From Microbacterium sp. CBA3102 (GTDB lineage Bacteria; Actinomycetota; Actinomycetes; Actinomycetales; Microbacteriaceae): a stretch of 64,000 nucleotides of DNA. Location: contig NZ_CP042412.1 of NCBI RefSeq assembly GCF_007954505.1, positions 3,822,004-3,886,003 of the forward strand, in the 5' to 3' direction. The notes beneath the pieces are model-generated. The model was not told the origin of the DNA and did not search any database. It worked only from the letters and a program-made list of their open reading frames with translations. This document shows, piece after piece, positions 10,138 to 18,314 of this stretch (position 1 is its first letter; each line of letters opens with the position of its first letter). Position numbers and translations under genes: made by a program.

Positions 10138-10671
10138 GTGAAATCGCGCCTTGTTGCGTCTGCAGCCCTCAGCGCCCTCGTTCTGCTCGGCGCGACCGGG
10201 TGCACGTTCATCACCCCGCAGTCGACGAAGATCGAGTATCCGGCGTCCGACGGTGTGAACATCTCCGACGCCGACGGCCCGATCGACGTGCGCAACGCCC
10301 TCGTGATCGCGACGGAGGACGGATCGATCGGCAACTTCATCGCCGCCGTCGTGAACCCCACCGAAGAGAGCGCCACACTCACGATCTCCCTCGGAGACGG
10401 CAACGATTTCAAGGTCACGGTCCCTGCGGGCGAGACGAAGAGCCTGGGCGCCGACGAAGAGCCGCTGCGCATCGTCGGACTCGACACCAAGCCGGGTGCG
10501 ACCGTCGAGATGCACTTCCAGTCCGGAGACTCCACCGGCGTCAAGGCCGACGTTCCCGTGCTCGACGGCTCTCTCCCCTACTACTCGGACCTCGTCCCCT
10601 CGGAGTCGGTGCGCACATCGGCACCGACGCCGATGCCGACCGACACGGCGGCGCCTGCTCCCTCGGAGTGA
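10138..10671 (+). CDS. Small secreted lipoprotein, unknown function
   Basis: 177 aa. Start is GTG 10138, after GGAGG 6 nt upstream. Signal peptide with lipobox LLGATGC, so lipid-anchored outside the membrane. The mature part is a beta-rich domain (DVRNALVIATEDGS, then NPTEESATLTIS and VPAGETKSLG), resembling extracellular copper-chaperone-like or Ig-like folds, ending in a Pro/Thr tail. Conserved between carD and regX3 in related actinobacteria; role unknown. Confidence 0.8.
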   Translation: MKSRLVASAALSALVLLGATGCTFITPQSTKIEYPASDGVNISDADGPIDVRNALVIATEDGSIGNFIAAVVNPTEESATLTISLGDGNDFKVTVPAGETKSLGADEEPLRIVGLDTKPGATVEMHFQSGDSTGVKADVPVLDGSLPYYSDLVPSESVRTSAPTPMPTDTAAPAPSE

Positions 10672-10680
10672 CCCCGCGTC

Positions 10681-10730
10681 GAACACAGAGGAGGCCGGCA
10701 CCTTACGGGGTGCCGGCCTCCTCTGTGTTC
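10681..10730. terminator. Bidirectional terminator
   Basis: Perfect 22-bp inverted repeat (10681-10702 with 10709-10730, GAACACAGAGGAGGCCGGCACC) with a 6-nt loop, between convergent genes. It overlaps the regX3 stop codon by two bases. Confidence 0.9.
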
Positions 10731-11412
10731 AGCCCTCGAAGCGGTAGCCCAGGCCGCGCACCGTGACGAGCATCACCGGTTCGCTCGGGTTCTCCTCGAT
10801 GCGCGAACGGATGCGCTTGATGTGCACGTCGAGCGTCTTGGTGTCGCCGAAGTAATCGCTCCCCCAGACCCGGTCGATGAGCTGACCGCGGGTGAGCACG
10901 CGCCCGGAGTTGCGCATCAGGACCTCGAGGAGCTCGAACTCCTTCAGCGGCATGTTGATCTGCTCACCCGCGACGGACACGGTGTGCCGGTCGATGTCGA
11001 GTGAGACCCTGCCGCCGTCGAGCACGCGTTCGTCGAGCTCGCCGTCGGCCTGCACGACCCGGCGCAGCACGGCGCGCATCCGCGCGAGCAGTTCACGCGA
11101 CGAGTACGGCTTGGTGATGTAGTCGTCGGCGCCCAGCTCGAGCCCGACCACGATGTCGACCTCGGAGTCCTTCGCCGTGAGCATGATGATCGGCACGGCC
11201 GACGTCGAGCGGATCTGACGGCACACCTCGGTGCCCGGCATCCCGGGCAGCATCAGGTCGAGCAGCACGATGTCCGCGCCCCGCTCCCGGAACGCGGAGA
11301 GCGCGCCGGGGCCGTCCTCCGCGATCTCCACCTCGTAGCCTTCACGGCGAAGCAGATACGCGAGCGGGTCGGCGAGGTCGGGCTCGTCCTCGACGAGAAG
11401 GATTCGGGTCAT
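10729..11412 (-). CDS. regX3: Phosphate-responsive response regulator RegX3
   Basis: 227 aa, OmpR/PhoB family. Receiver: acidic VEDEPDLAD, phosphoacceptor Asp in VLLDLMLPGMPG, Thr in IIMLTAKD, Lys in YITKPYS. Winged helix: PLKEFELLEVLMRNSGRVLTR and TLDVHIKRIRSRIE. Its start overlaps the senX3 stop by 4 bp (ATGA), so the pair is coupled. In mycobacteria it activates pst genes and other phosphate-starvation targets; the Pho-like boxes at 12651, 18275 and 21532 fit that role here. Confidence 0.96.
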   Translation of the reverse strand: MTRILLVEDEPDLADPLAYLLRREGYEVEIAEDGPGALSAFRERGADIVLLDLMLPGMPGTEVCRQIRSTSAVPIIMLTAKDSEVDIVVGLELGADDYITKPYSSRELLARMRAVLRRVVQADGELDERVLDGGRVSLDIDRHTVSVAGEQINMPLKEFELLEVLMRNSGRVLTRGQLIDRVWGSDYFGDTKTLDVHIKRIRSRIEENPSEPVMLVTVRGLGYRFEG

Positions 11413-12632
11413 GTTCTCTCTCCGTTTCGAACGCGCGCGGATGCCGCAGCCTTGGCGGCCTTGCGCGCACGCTTCTTCTTGCTCTTCTTGCCCGAGTCGC
11501 CGTGCTCCGGGGCGTCGATCCGAGGAAGCCGGATCGTGAAGGTGGAGCCGCGTCCGGGGCGGGACCACAGCCGCACCTCCCCACCGTGGCGCTGCGTGGC
11601 GTGCTTGACGATCGACAGCCCCAGTCCCGTGCCGCCCGTGCGTCGGGAACGGGCCTCATCCGCTCGGTAGAACCGCTCGAAGATGCGCTCACGGTCCGCT
11701 TCCGCGATACCGATGCCCTGGTCCGACACCGCGATCTCGACCACTCCGTCCTCGGCGCGCACGCCGACGCCCACCCGGGACCCCCGGGGCGAGTAGACGA
11801 TGGCGTTGGCGATCAGGTTGCCGACCGCCTCGATGAGGATCTGCGCGTCACCGCGCACCCAGACGCCGCGGTCCCCGCCTCTGGCGAGCTCGACGCCGGC
11901 GGAATCGGCCTGTACCACGTGGCCCTCTATCGAGGACGCGATGACCTCGTCGATCGCCACGGGACCGACCTTGGTCAGACCGTCCTCGGCCTGGAGGCGG
12001 GACAGGCTCATGATCCGGCCCGTGAGCTGTCCGAGTCGCCCGGCCTCCGCCGCGATGCGGGCGGCGAAGATGCGCACCTGCGCGGGATCGTCGGCCGCCG
12101 ACTCGATGGCCTCGGCGAGAAGGCTCACTGCGCCCACCGGTGTCTTCAGCTCGTGACTCGTGTTGGCGACGAAATCCCGGCGCATCTGATCGAGGCGTTC
12201 CTGCTCGGTGACGTCGCGGATGATCAGCAGCACCAGGCGCGTGCCGATCACGCTCGCGCGCGCCGACACGAGTCGCGGATCGAGGCTCAATCCTCCCCGC
12301 GTGATGCGCATCGACTCGGTGACGGAGCCTCCTGTGTCCCGCACGACACGTACGAGCTGACGGAGCTCCGGGTTGTCGAGCGTCGCCCCGACCTCGATAC
12401 CGAAGCGGGTCGCGGCCTGCGAGGAGGCGAGAACCATGCCGGAGGTGTCCACGATCGCCGCTGCATCGTCCATGCTGTGCAGAACGTCGGTGATACCGGC
12501 CGGGACGGCCAGCGACGTCTCCTCCTGCACACGTGCGCGTGCCCGGTATGCCCAGGCCACGAGCAGGGAGAGGCCGACACCGATCACCAGTCCGATGGCG
12601 AGCGAGGACAGCGCGAGCTGCGGCAAGGTCAT
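11409..12632 (-). CDS. senX3: Sensor histidine kinase SenX3
   Basis: 407 aa. Two N-terminal transmembrane stretches are merged in the first 30 residues (TLPQLALSSLAIGLVIGVGL and following), then a PAS-like domain (MDDAAAIVDTSGMVLASS), HisKA with phospho-His in NTSHELKTPVGA, and the HATPase with N-box ANAIVYSP, G1 VSDQGIGI and G2 GGTGLGLSI. The Lys/Arg-rich tail is typical of the group. Start ATG 12632 sits exactly where transcription from a TACGCT -10 would begin, so the mRNA may be leaderless. Divergent to phoU. Confidence 0.95.
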   Translation of the reverse strand: MTLPQLALSSLAIGLVIGVGLSLLVAWAYRARARVQEETSLAVPAGITDVLHSMDDAAAIVDTSGMVLASSQAATRFGIEVGATLDNPELRQLVRVVRDTGGSVTESMRITRGGLSLDPRLVSARASVIGTRLVLLIIRDVTEQERLDQMRRDFVANTSHELKTPVGAVSLLAEAIESAADDPAQVRIFAARIAAEAGRLGQLTGRIMSLSRLQAEDGLTKVGPVAIDEVIASSIEGHVVQADSAGVELARGGDRGVWVRGDAQILIEAVGNLIANAIVYSPRGSRVGVGVRAEDGVVEIAVSDQGIGIAEADRERIFERFYRADEARSRRTGGTGLGLSIVKHATQRHGGEVRLWSRPGRGSTFTIRLPRIDAPEHGDSGKKSKKKRARKAAKAAASARVRNGERT

Positions 12633-12638
12633 GTCACA

Positions 12639-12661
12639 AGCGTAGAGTGCGTTCACCGTCC
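12639..12661 (-). promoter_or_regulatory. senX3 promoter with Pho-box half site
   Basis: On the minus strand TACGCT (12644-12639) is followed by 6 nt and the senX3 ATG, placing the start of transcription at the start codon. GTTCACCGTCC (plus strand, 12651-12661) covers the -19 to -29 region and matches the GTTCACC Pho-box core, suggesting autoregulation. Confidence 0.5.
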
Positions 12662-12848
12662 GTCCGGCGGGTTTCCGCGCCCTGGCGGGAACAGGGGAAG
12701 TACTATTCACGTGCTGGGCACCGTTCGTTAACCTTCGAAGCGGACAATCGCTTCGGGCTTGTGCGGGAGCACAGACCTGCTCTCGTGCGGACGACCCGCC
12801 GTCTCGCGCTGACACAGCCGAGATCCGAATGAAAGGTTGCGCCCCAAC

Positions 12849-13559
12849 ATGCGCGAAGTGTTCCACCAGTCCCTCGAGGATCTTCAGAACCGCCTGGTCG
12901 AGATCGCCGACCTCGTCACCGTCTCCATCGACAAGGCCACCCGGGCATTCGCCACGAGCGACGTGGCACTGGCCGAGGAGGTCATCGCCGACGACGCGAA
13001 GATCGACGAACTGGCCGTCGCCCTCGACGAGCAGGCGATCGAGATCCTCGCCCGCCAGCAGCCGGTCGCACGCGACCTGCGCATCGTCGTCACGGCTCTG
13101 CGCGTGAGCGCCTCGCTCGAGCGCATGGGCGACATGTCGGAGCACATCGCCCAGCTCGCCCGCCTCCGCTTCCCCGAGCGCGCCATCCCGAAGGGCCTCA
13201 AGGGCACGTTCGTGAAGATGGGCGAGCTCGACGTCGAGGTCGCGCGCACGCTCTCGGAGCTGCTGCGCACACAGGACCTGCGTTTCGCCGACGCCATCCG
13301 CAACGCGGACGACGATGTCGACGAACTGCACGCCACCGTCTTCGAGAAGGTGCTCAGCGACAACTGGAAGGGCGAGGCCACGGCGACCGTCGATGCCACG
13401 CTCGCCAGCCGCTACCACGAGCGTTTCGCCGACCACGCGGTGGCCGTCGCGAAGAAGGTCGTCTACCTCTCGACCGGCGACTGGGCGGTCGAGGAGGAGG
13501 ACATCCCCCTCGCCGTCGAACAGCAGGAACTGGAGCAGCAGGAACACGGCCACGCCTGA
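12849..13559 (+). CDS. phoU: Phosphate transport regulator PhoU
   Basis: 236 aa, two PhoU three-helix bundles with metal-binding E/DxxxD motifs (SLERMGDMSEHIAQLAR in the first, SRYHERFADHAVAVAKKV in the second). PhoU connects the Pst transporter with the SenX3-type kinase and keeps the Pho response off in high phosphate. I chose ATG 12849 (MREVFHQSL, the family N-terminus) over TTG 12837. It is divergent from senX3-regX3, as in other actinobacteria. Confidence 0.96.
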   Translation: MREVFHQSLEDLQNRLVEIADLVTVSIDKATRAFATSDVALAEEVIADDAKIDELAVALDEQAIEILARQQPVARDLRIVVTALRVSASLERMGDMSEHIAQLARLRFPERAIPKGLKGTFVKMGELDVEVARTLSELLRTQDLRFADAIRNADDDVDELHATVFEKVLSDNWKGEATATVDATLASRYHERFADHAVAVAKKVVYLSTGDWAVEEEDIPLAVEQQELEQQEHGHA

Positions 13560-13603
13560 CCCGTCTCTCCGCCTCTCCCCCCTCCGGTTCCTCCGGACAT
13601 TTC

Positions 13604-13687
13604 GGTCGAGACCCCCTCTGCACGTCGGCGCCCCTCCTGATTCGCGTGAATCAGGAGGGGCGCCGACGGTGTGAGGGGGTCTCGACC
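13604..13687. repeat. 84-bp nested perfect palindrome between phoU and gpmA
   Basis: Outer arms GGTCGAGACCCCCTC (13604-13618, 13673-13687) and inner 20-bp arms starting GTCGGCGCCCCTCCTG (13624-13643, 13648-13667) are both perfect, separated by symmetric 5-nt internal loops, with a 4-nt central loop. It lies between convergent genes and touches the gpmA stop codon. It may act as a terminator but lacks a T-run; its size and layout match the elements at 25.7 and 26.8 kb. Confidence 0.95.
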
Positions 13688-14436
13688 TACTTCTTGCCCT
13701 GCGCGGCGACGGCGGCCGCGCCGGCAGCCGCAGCCTCGGGGTCGAGGTAGCGGCCGGGACCGGTCGGGACGTTGTTCTCATCGAGCTCGTACACCAGCGG
13801 GATGCCGGTCGGGATGTTCAGCTCGGCGATGTCTTCGTCGCTGATGCCCTCGAGGTGCTTCACCAAGCCGCGCAGCGAGTTGCCGTGCGCGGTGACGAGG
13901 ACCGTCTTGCCGGCTTCGAGGTCGGGGACGATCGCGCTCTCCCAGTACGGCAGCAGACGGTCGATGACGAGCTTGAGCGACTCCGTGCGGGGCACCTCGC
14001 CGTCGATGCCCTGGTAGCGGACATCGTGCACCTGGCTGAACTCGCTCTCGTCGTCGAGCACGGGCGGGGGCACGTCGAACGAGCGGCGCCACAACTGGAA
14101 CTGCTCGGGACCGAACTCCTCGAGCGTCTGGGCCTTGTCCTTGCCCTGGAGCGCACCGTAGTGACGCTCGTTCAGACGCCAGGAGCGCGTCACGGGGATC
14201 CACAGACGGTCGGCGGCGTCCAGAGCGATGTTCGCCGTCTGGATCGCCCGGCTCAGCAGCGAGGTGTGCAGCACGTCCGGCAGGATGCCGGACTCGGCGA
14301 GCAGCTCGCCGCCGCGACGCGCCTCCTTCTCGCCCTGAGCGTTGAGGCGGACGTCCACCCAACCGGTGAAGAGGTTCAGTTCGTTCCACTCGCTTCGGCC
14401 ATGGCGGAGCAGGATGAGGGTACGCGTCGCAGTCAT
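13687..14436 (-). CDS. gpmA: 2,3-bisphosphoglycerate-dependent phosphoglycerate mutase
   Basis: 249 aa. Glycolytic interconversion of 3- and 2-phosphoglycerate. Phospho-His motif LLRHGRSEWNELNLFTGW, second catalytic region RSWRLNERHYGALQGKDK with Glu, and the second His in VLVTAHGNSLRGL. C-terminal Ala-rich tail. Common neighbour of phoU/senX3 in actinobacteria. Confidence 0.97.
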   Translation of the reverse strand: MTATRTLILLRHGRSEWNELNLFTGWVDVRLNAQGEKEARRGGELLAESGILPDVLHTSLLSRAIQTANIALDAADRLWIPVTRSWRLNERHYGALQGKDKAQTLEEFGPEQFQLWRRSFDVPPPVLDDESEFSQVHDVRYQGIDGEVPRTESLKLVIDRLLPYWESAIVPDLEAGKTVLVTAHGNSLRGLVKHLEGISDEDIAELNIPTGIPLVYELDENNVPTGPGRYLDPEAAAAGAAAVAAQGKK

Positions 14437-14494
14437 GCCGCCAGTTTATCCACCTGGGACGTCCCGCCGAGTCGGATCCTGGGAGGATGGTGAC

Positions 14495-15322
14495 ATGGCG
14501 TCATCTCCCCTCGGCCGGCCGACCCGCGGCACGACGGGGACGAACCGACTCCGACGCAACGACCGTTGGATCGCGCAGAGCGACGCGCTGCGCCGCGCGC
14601 ACGATCCCCTGGTCGTCGACCTCGGCTACGGTGCCAGCGGAGTCACCGCGTTCGAACTCGCTACACGTCTCGTGCGCGTCCGCGACGATGTCGAGGTGCT
14701 CGGGCTCGAGATCGACCCCGCCCGCGTCGCCACGGCCGAGGCTCAGCTCGCGGAGGTGCGGGCCGGACGGACTCCTTTCGCCGCTGATCTCCCCGTGTCG
14801 TTCGCGCGGGGTGGCTTCGAGGTCCCCCTCCCCCGAGGACGCAGTGCTGCGGCGATCCGGGCCATGAACGTCCTGCGCCAGTACGACGAGGAAGACGTGC
14901 CGGATGCCTGGGCACGCATGACCGCACGCCTGTCCCCCGGCGGCCTGCTCTTCGAAGGGACCTGCGACGAGATCGGGCGCGTGTCGAGTTGGATCGACGT
15001 CGATTCGCAGGCCACACCGCTGCGCTTCACGATCTCGCTCCGTCTCGCCGATCTCGAACGTCCGAGCGTCGTCGCCGAGCGTTTGCCGAAGGCCCTGATC
15101 CACCGCAACGTCGCCGGAGAGCGCGTGCACGATCTGCTCATCGATCTCGACCGGGAGTGGGACCGCGCGGCTCCCCTGTCGACGTTCGGCGCCACGCAGC
15201 GCTTCCTCGCCGCGGTGACCGGACTACGGGATCAGGGCTGGCCGGTGCTCGGCGGGCGCACCCGCTGGCGTCTCGGCGAGCTCACACTGCCGTGGGCCGC
15301 GGTCGCGCCGCTGCCCGGCTGA
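14495..15322 (+). CDS. Class I SAM-dependent methyltransferase, unknown substrate
   Basis: 275 aa. Motif I is LVVDLGYGASGVTAFELA, followed by an acidic LEIDPARV (ribose-binding Asp/Glu), so SAM binding is likely. A central AAIRAMNVLRQYDEEDV and GGLLFEGTCDEIGR complete the fold. Conserved in Micrococcales next to gpmA/phoU. ATG 14495 has GGGAGG upstream. Substrate not predictable. Confidence 0.82.
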   Translation: MASSPLGRPTRGTTGTNRLRRNDRWIAQSDALRRAHDPLVVDLGYGASGVTAFELATRLVRVRDDVEVLGLEIDPARVATAEAQLAEVRAGRTPFAADLPVSFARGGFEVPLPRGRSAAAIRAMNVLRQYDEEDVPDAWARMTARLSPGGLLFEGTCDEIGRVSSWIDVDSQATPLRFTISLRLADLERPSVVAERLPKALIHRNVAGERVHDLLIDLDREWDRAAPLSTFGATQRFLAAVTGLRDQGWPVLGGRTRWRLGELTLPWAAVAPLPG

Positions 15323-15324
15323 GT

Positions 15325-16461
15325 TCAGCTTCCGGTTCCGGGGACGGCGTCACGCGGGTCCGGCGCCGTGGGTCTCCGAGACAGCCGGGTCAGGCGCGGG
15401 ACGTCTGCCGTGGCCCCCGCATCAGCCGGGACGATGACCTGCTGCGACGCGGCGATGTCGATGCCGTCGGCGCGAACCACCAGGTCGCCGATGGGCGCGC
15501 GCCGGGAGAGGATCGCGAGGGCGATCGGACCGTCTTCGTGATGACGCGCCACCGAGGTCAGGTGCCCGACCTCGTCATCGCCGGCGAAGACCGCGGCACC
15601 GGGCTCGGGCAGGACCGCATCGCTGCCGTCCAGGTGGAGCGCGGCCAGACGACGCGGCGGGTGCCCGAGGTTGTGGACCTTGGCGACGGTCTCCTGTCCG
15701 CGGTAGCAGCCCTTGCTCAGGTGCACCGCGCTGCGGATCCAGTCAGACTCATGAGGAAGCGAGCGCTCGTCGACCTCGGTCGTCCAGCGCGGGCGCCACG
15801 CCGCGACCCGCAGAGCCTCTGCGGCGAGAACGCCGGCGAACGCCTCCCGGTCGAGAGAAGCGGCGAGAGCGTCGGCCTGCTCCGCGGTGAGGATCGCCAC
15901 CCGCCAGGCGTAGTCGGCCGCCGGATGCTCGATGACCTCGGAATACTGGTGTCCGCCGACGCTGATCCGCTGCCACGGGTCGGACCACACGAGTGCGGCG
16001 CCGTTCGGGGCGAACGCCGCGGCGGTCGCCGTCGCGGAGATGACGCCGCCGTCGATGTATCCGACCAGCACGAGGTCGGAGCGGAGGTCGACGGTCGCCT
16101 GTGTGCGGAACTTCATCCGCGTCAACCAGCCGGCAAGCGCCTCGGCGTCTCCGTCGTCGGCGATGAGCCACGTGGATTCGCCGTCGTCGATGACACCGGC
16201 CGCGTGCTCCACCCGGCCCTGCGGGTCGAGCACCAGAAGCTCGGTGCTGTCACCGGGGGCGAGGCGTCCCACGGCCTGTGACGTGATCGAATCGAGCCAG
16301 CTCAACCGCTCCGGACCCGCGACCTCGATCACGGCGCGATCGCCGAGCGGGGCGAGAGCCGCGCCGTCGGCGAGGCGTCGCTGCTCTCGGAACACATCGC
16401 CGAAGTGGGCGATCAGGTCGCCCTCGGCGACGGCACCGTCGACCTGGTCGAAACCGGACAT
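15325..16461 (-). CDS. ygfZ: Folate-binding YgfZ/GcvT-like protein
   Basis: 378 aa. Aminomethyltransferase-fold protein with the YgfZ signature KGCYRGQETVAK, whose Cys is essential in E. coli YgfZ for maintaining certain Fe-S enzymes. N-terminal GDRAVIEVAGPERLSWLDSI matches the folate-binding region. It ends 2 bp from the convergent methyltransferase. It lies 1 bp downstream of the nitrobindin-like gene, so the two are co-transcribed. Confidence 0.93.
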   Translation of the reverse strand: MSGFDQVDGAVAEGDLIAHFGDVFREQRRLADGAALAPLGDRAVIEVAGPERLSWLDSITSQAVGRLAPGDSTELLVLDPQGRVEHAAGVIDDGESTWLIADDGDAEALAGWLTRMKFRTQATVDLRSDLVLVGYIDGGVISATATAAAFAPNGAALVWSDPWQRISVGGHQYSEVIEHPAADYAWRVAILTAEQADALAASLDREAFAGVLAAEALRVAAWRPRWTTEVDERSLPHESDWIRSAVHLSKGCYRGQETVAKVHNLGHPPRRLAALHLDGSDAVLPEPGAAVFAGDDEVGHLTSVARHHEDGPIALAILSRRAPIGDLVVRADGIDIAASQQVIVPADAGATADVPRLTRLSRRPTAPDPRDAVPGTGS

Positions 16462-16462
16462 C

Positions 16463-17065
16463 TCAGACCTTGGCCAGCCGGGCGGAGGCGTGGGAGCGCA
16501 GCGGGGTGCCGAGCGCGGCGATGTCCCACGCCCACAGCAGGTGTCCGTCGACGAGGCCGTACATGCGCGATGATGCGGTGTGCACCTTGGCGCCGGCGCT
16601 GCGCACGACGGCGTCGGAGCCGATGTCGATGCGCGGTCCGTTGATCTCGCCGATGTACAGCTCGAGGGCACCGTCTGCGTGCGCGAGCGACACCTCGATG
16701 GGGAATCCGCCGCTCGGCGCGCGTAGCTCCTCCACGTCGTCGACCGTGCGTGCGACGGCGGGCGCGGTGGGCGGGAGCAGCGCGGGACCGGGATCCGAGT
16801 CCGTCGCCGGTCGCGCGAGTCGCCAGAATCCCGTCTCGGCGAGCAGTGCCGCCGCCGGCGCACCCTCGTCGGTGAGGAAGGTGGCTGAGCCGGAGTAGTT
16901 CAGGAACGGGCCGCCGTCATGGCTGAAACTGACCCGATGGGTGAACTCACCCTGCAGGCGTTCATCGCCGACCGGGTAGTCGATGACACCGGTGCCCTCC
17001 CAGACGCCGATCAGCCACGCGAAGGGGACGAGATCGGCCGGAAGGTCGACGGGCAGTTCGATCAC
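16463..17065 (-). CDS. Nitrobindin-like heme-binding beta-barrel protein
   Basis: 200 aa, FABP-like/THAP4 family. The GxWxGxG motif is present as IGVWEGTG at the N-terminus, and the probable heme-proximal His lies in AKVHTASSRMYGLVDG. Nitrobindins bind ferric heme and isomerise peroxynitrite in characterised members. GTG start (17065). Part of a small operon with ygfZ; the pair is conserved in actinobacteria. Confidence 0.9.
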   Translation of the reverse strand: MIELPVDLPADLVPFAWLIGVWEGTGVIDYPVGDERLQGEFTHRVSFSHDGGPFLNYSGSATFLTDEGAPAAALLAETGFWRLARPATDSDPGPALLPPTAPAVARTVDDVEELRAPSGGFPIEVSLAHADGALELYIGEINGPRIDIGSDAVVRSAGAKVHTASSRMYGLVDGHLLWAWDIAALGTPLRSHASARLAKV

Positions 17066-17072
17066 GATCGCG

Positions 17073-17186
17073 TCAGCGCTGGCCGCGGAAGAGGTTGCGC
17101 AGCACCACTGCCGAGACGAAGACGATAGCGAGGCTCGCGAGGCCCAGCAGGCCGATGAAGAAGATTTCGAGCGCCATGAGGTCCAT
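17073..17186 (-). CDS. Tiny membrane protein (37 aa)
   Basis: Begins MDLMALEIFF, is almost wholly one hydrophobic helix (IFFIGLLGLASLAIVFVSAV) and ends in a basic LRNLFRGQR. It is 7 bp upstream of the nitrobindin gene on the same strand. Small single-span proteins in this position occur in related genera; function unknown. Confidence 0.6.
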   Translation of the reverse strand: MDLMALEIFFIGLLGLASLAIVFVSAVVLRNLFRGQR

Positions 17187-17215
17187 GTCCCCCACCTTAC
17201 CGCGCCCCGCCGTCG

Positions 17216-17506
17216 TCAGGACGGGATCAGCGCCGCGAGACCGAAACCGACCGAGATGAGCCCCATCAGCATCAGGGCGCCGATCACGCTGCTCGCCACC
17301 CGGAAGATGAATCCCTGGGTGCGGCCGTACCAGAGCTGCACGGCGAAGGAGAGCAGGACGACGCCTCCGAAGCCCACCAGCATCCAGGGGACACGCCACT
17401 CCTCCGGCACGAAGATCCCGATCGCGACGGTCGCGACGAATGCCGCCGCCCACACGACGATCACACCGACGAACGCGTTGCGTGGTGCGAGTGCTGGTTC
17501 CGTCAT
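17216..17506 (-). CDS. Small integral membrane protein, unknown function
   Basis: 96 aa from ATG 17506 (ATG 17515 adds three residues). Three predicted transmembrane helices: VGVIVVWAAAFVATVAIGIF, MLVGFGGVVLLSFAVQL and VIGALMLMGLISVGFGLAAL. Conserved in Microbacteriaceae beside glnR; no recognised domain. Divergent from glnR. Confidence 0.75.
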   Translation of the reverse strand: MTEPALAPRNAFVGVIVVWAAAFVATVAIGIFVPEEWRVPWMLVGFGGVVLLSFAVQLWYGRTQGFIFRVASSVIGALMLMGLISVGFGLAALIPS

Positions 17507-17579
17507 GACAACCATTGTTGCGCATCCGCCCCGGTATCATGGCGGCACGACGTCGATCCCCCGTCGGTGAGGAGTGCGC

Positions 17580-18263
17580 GTGGCCCTGGTCCTGGTTCTG
17601 ACCAATGCTCCGCTCTCGGAGCAGGTCCTGCCCGCCCTTGAGCTGCTGAGCCATAGAGCGCGCCAGATCCCTGCGGAACCCGCACAGCTGGTCAACGCTC
17701 CGGAGTACGACGTCGTGATCGTCGACGGACGTCATGATCTGGTCGCCGCGAAGTCGCTGTGCCGGCTGCTGCGCGCCACAGGTCAGGACGCTCCCCTCCT
17801 CCTCGTCGTCACGGAGGGCGGCATGAGCGCTCTCTCGGGCGACTGGGGCATCGACGACGTACTGCTCGCGACCGCGGGCCCGGCGGAGATCGACGCGCGC
17901 CTCCGCCTCGCGCTGGCCCGACGCGATGAGGTCGCCGAGCCCGCGAGCGTGCAGGCTTCCGGAGTGACGATCGACGAGCAGTCGTACTCGGCGAAGCTGC
18001 GCGGCAGGCCGTTGGACCTCACCTACAAGGAGTTCCAGCTGCTGCACTTCCTGGCCACCCATCCTTCGCGTGTCTTCACGCGGGAGCAGCTGCTCAGCGA
18101 GGTGTGGGGCTACGACTACTTCGGCGGAACCCGCACGGTCGACGTGCACGTGCGGCGCCTCCGGGCGAAGCTCGGCGACCAGGAACAGATCATCGGCACG
18201 GTGCGCAACGTCGGCTATCGCTTCAACGTCAACGAAGAAGAGAGCGTCGCCGCGGGCCACTGA
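17580..18263 (+). CDS. glnR: GlnR-type orphan response regulator
   Basis: 227 aa, OmpR family without a partner kinase. Receiver begins ALVLVLTNAPLSEQVLPAL, keeps the Asp in VVIVDGRHDL and the family motif WGIDDVLL..AGPAE. Winged helix: LDLTYKEFQLLHFLATHPSRVFTRE, LLSEVWGYDYFGGTRTVDV. This matches actinobacterial GlnR, global regulator of nitrogen genes, with known cross-talk to phosphate control. I chose GTG 17580 because GAGGAG lies 5 nt upstream; it overlaps the other candidate GTG (17574). Confidence 0.9.
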   Translation: MALVLVLTNAPLSEQVLPALELLSHRARQIPAEPAQLVNAPEYDVVIVDGRHDLVAAKSLCRLLRATGQDAPLLLVVTEGGMSALSGDWGIDDVLLATAGPAEIDARLRLALARRDEVAEPASVQASGVTIDEQSYSAKLRGRPLDLTYKEFQLLHFLATHPSRVFTREQLLSEVWGYDYFGGTRTVDVHVRRLRAKLGDQEQIIGTVRNVGYRFNVNEEESVAAGH

Positions 18264-18274
18264 GGATCGACACC

Positions 18275-18307
18275 GTTCACACGAGCGTCACCTGGCGGTG
18301 CTTAGAT
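18275..18307 (+). promoter_or_regulatory. Putative Pho box and promoter of ppk
   Basis: GTTCACACGAG (18275) is followed at an exact 11-bp step by CGTCACCTGGC (18286), resembling paired GTTCACC boxes. TTAGAT (18302-18307) is a good -10, placing the transcript start at ATG 18315. This suggests RegX3-dependent expression of ppk. Confidence 0.5.
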
Positions 18308-18314
18308 GTACCCC

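Noticed and set aside
17574..17579. GTG 17574 as start of glnR
   Set aside because: It overlaps the GAGGAG ribosome site; GTG 17580 has proper spacing and matches family length.
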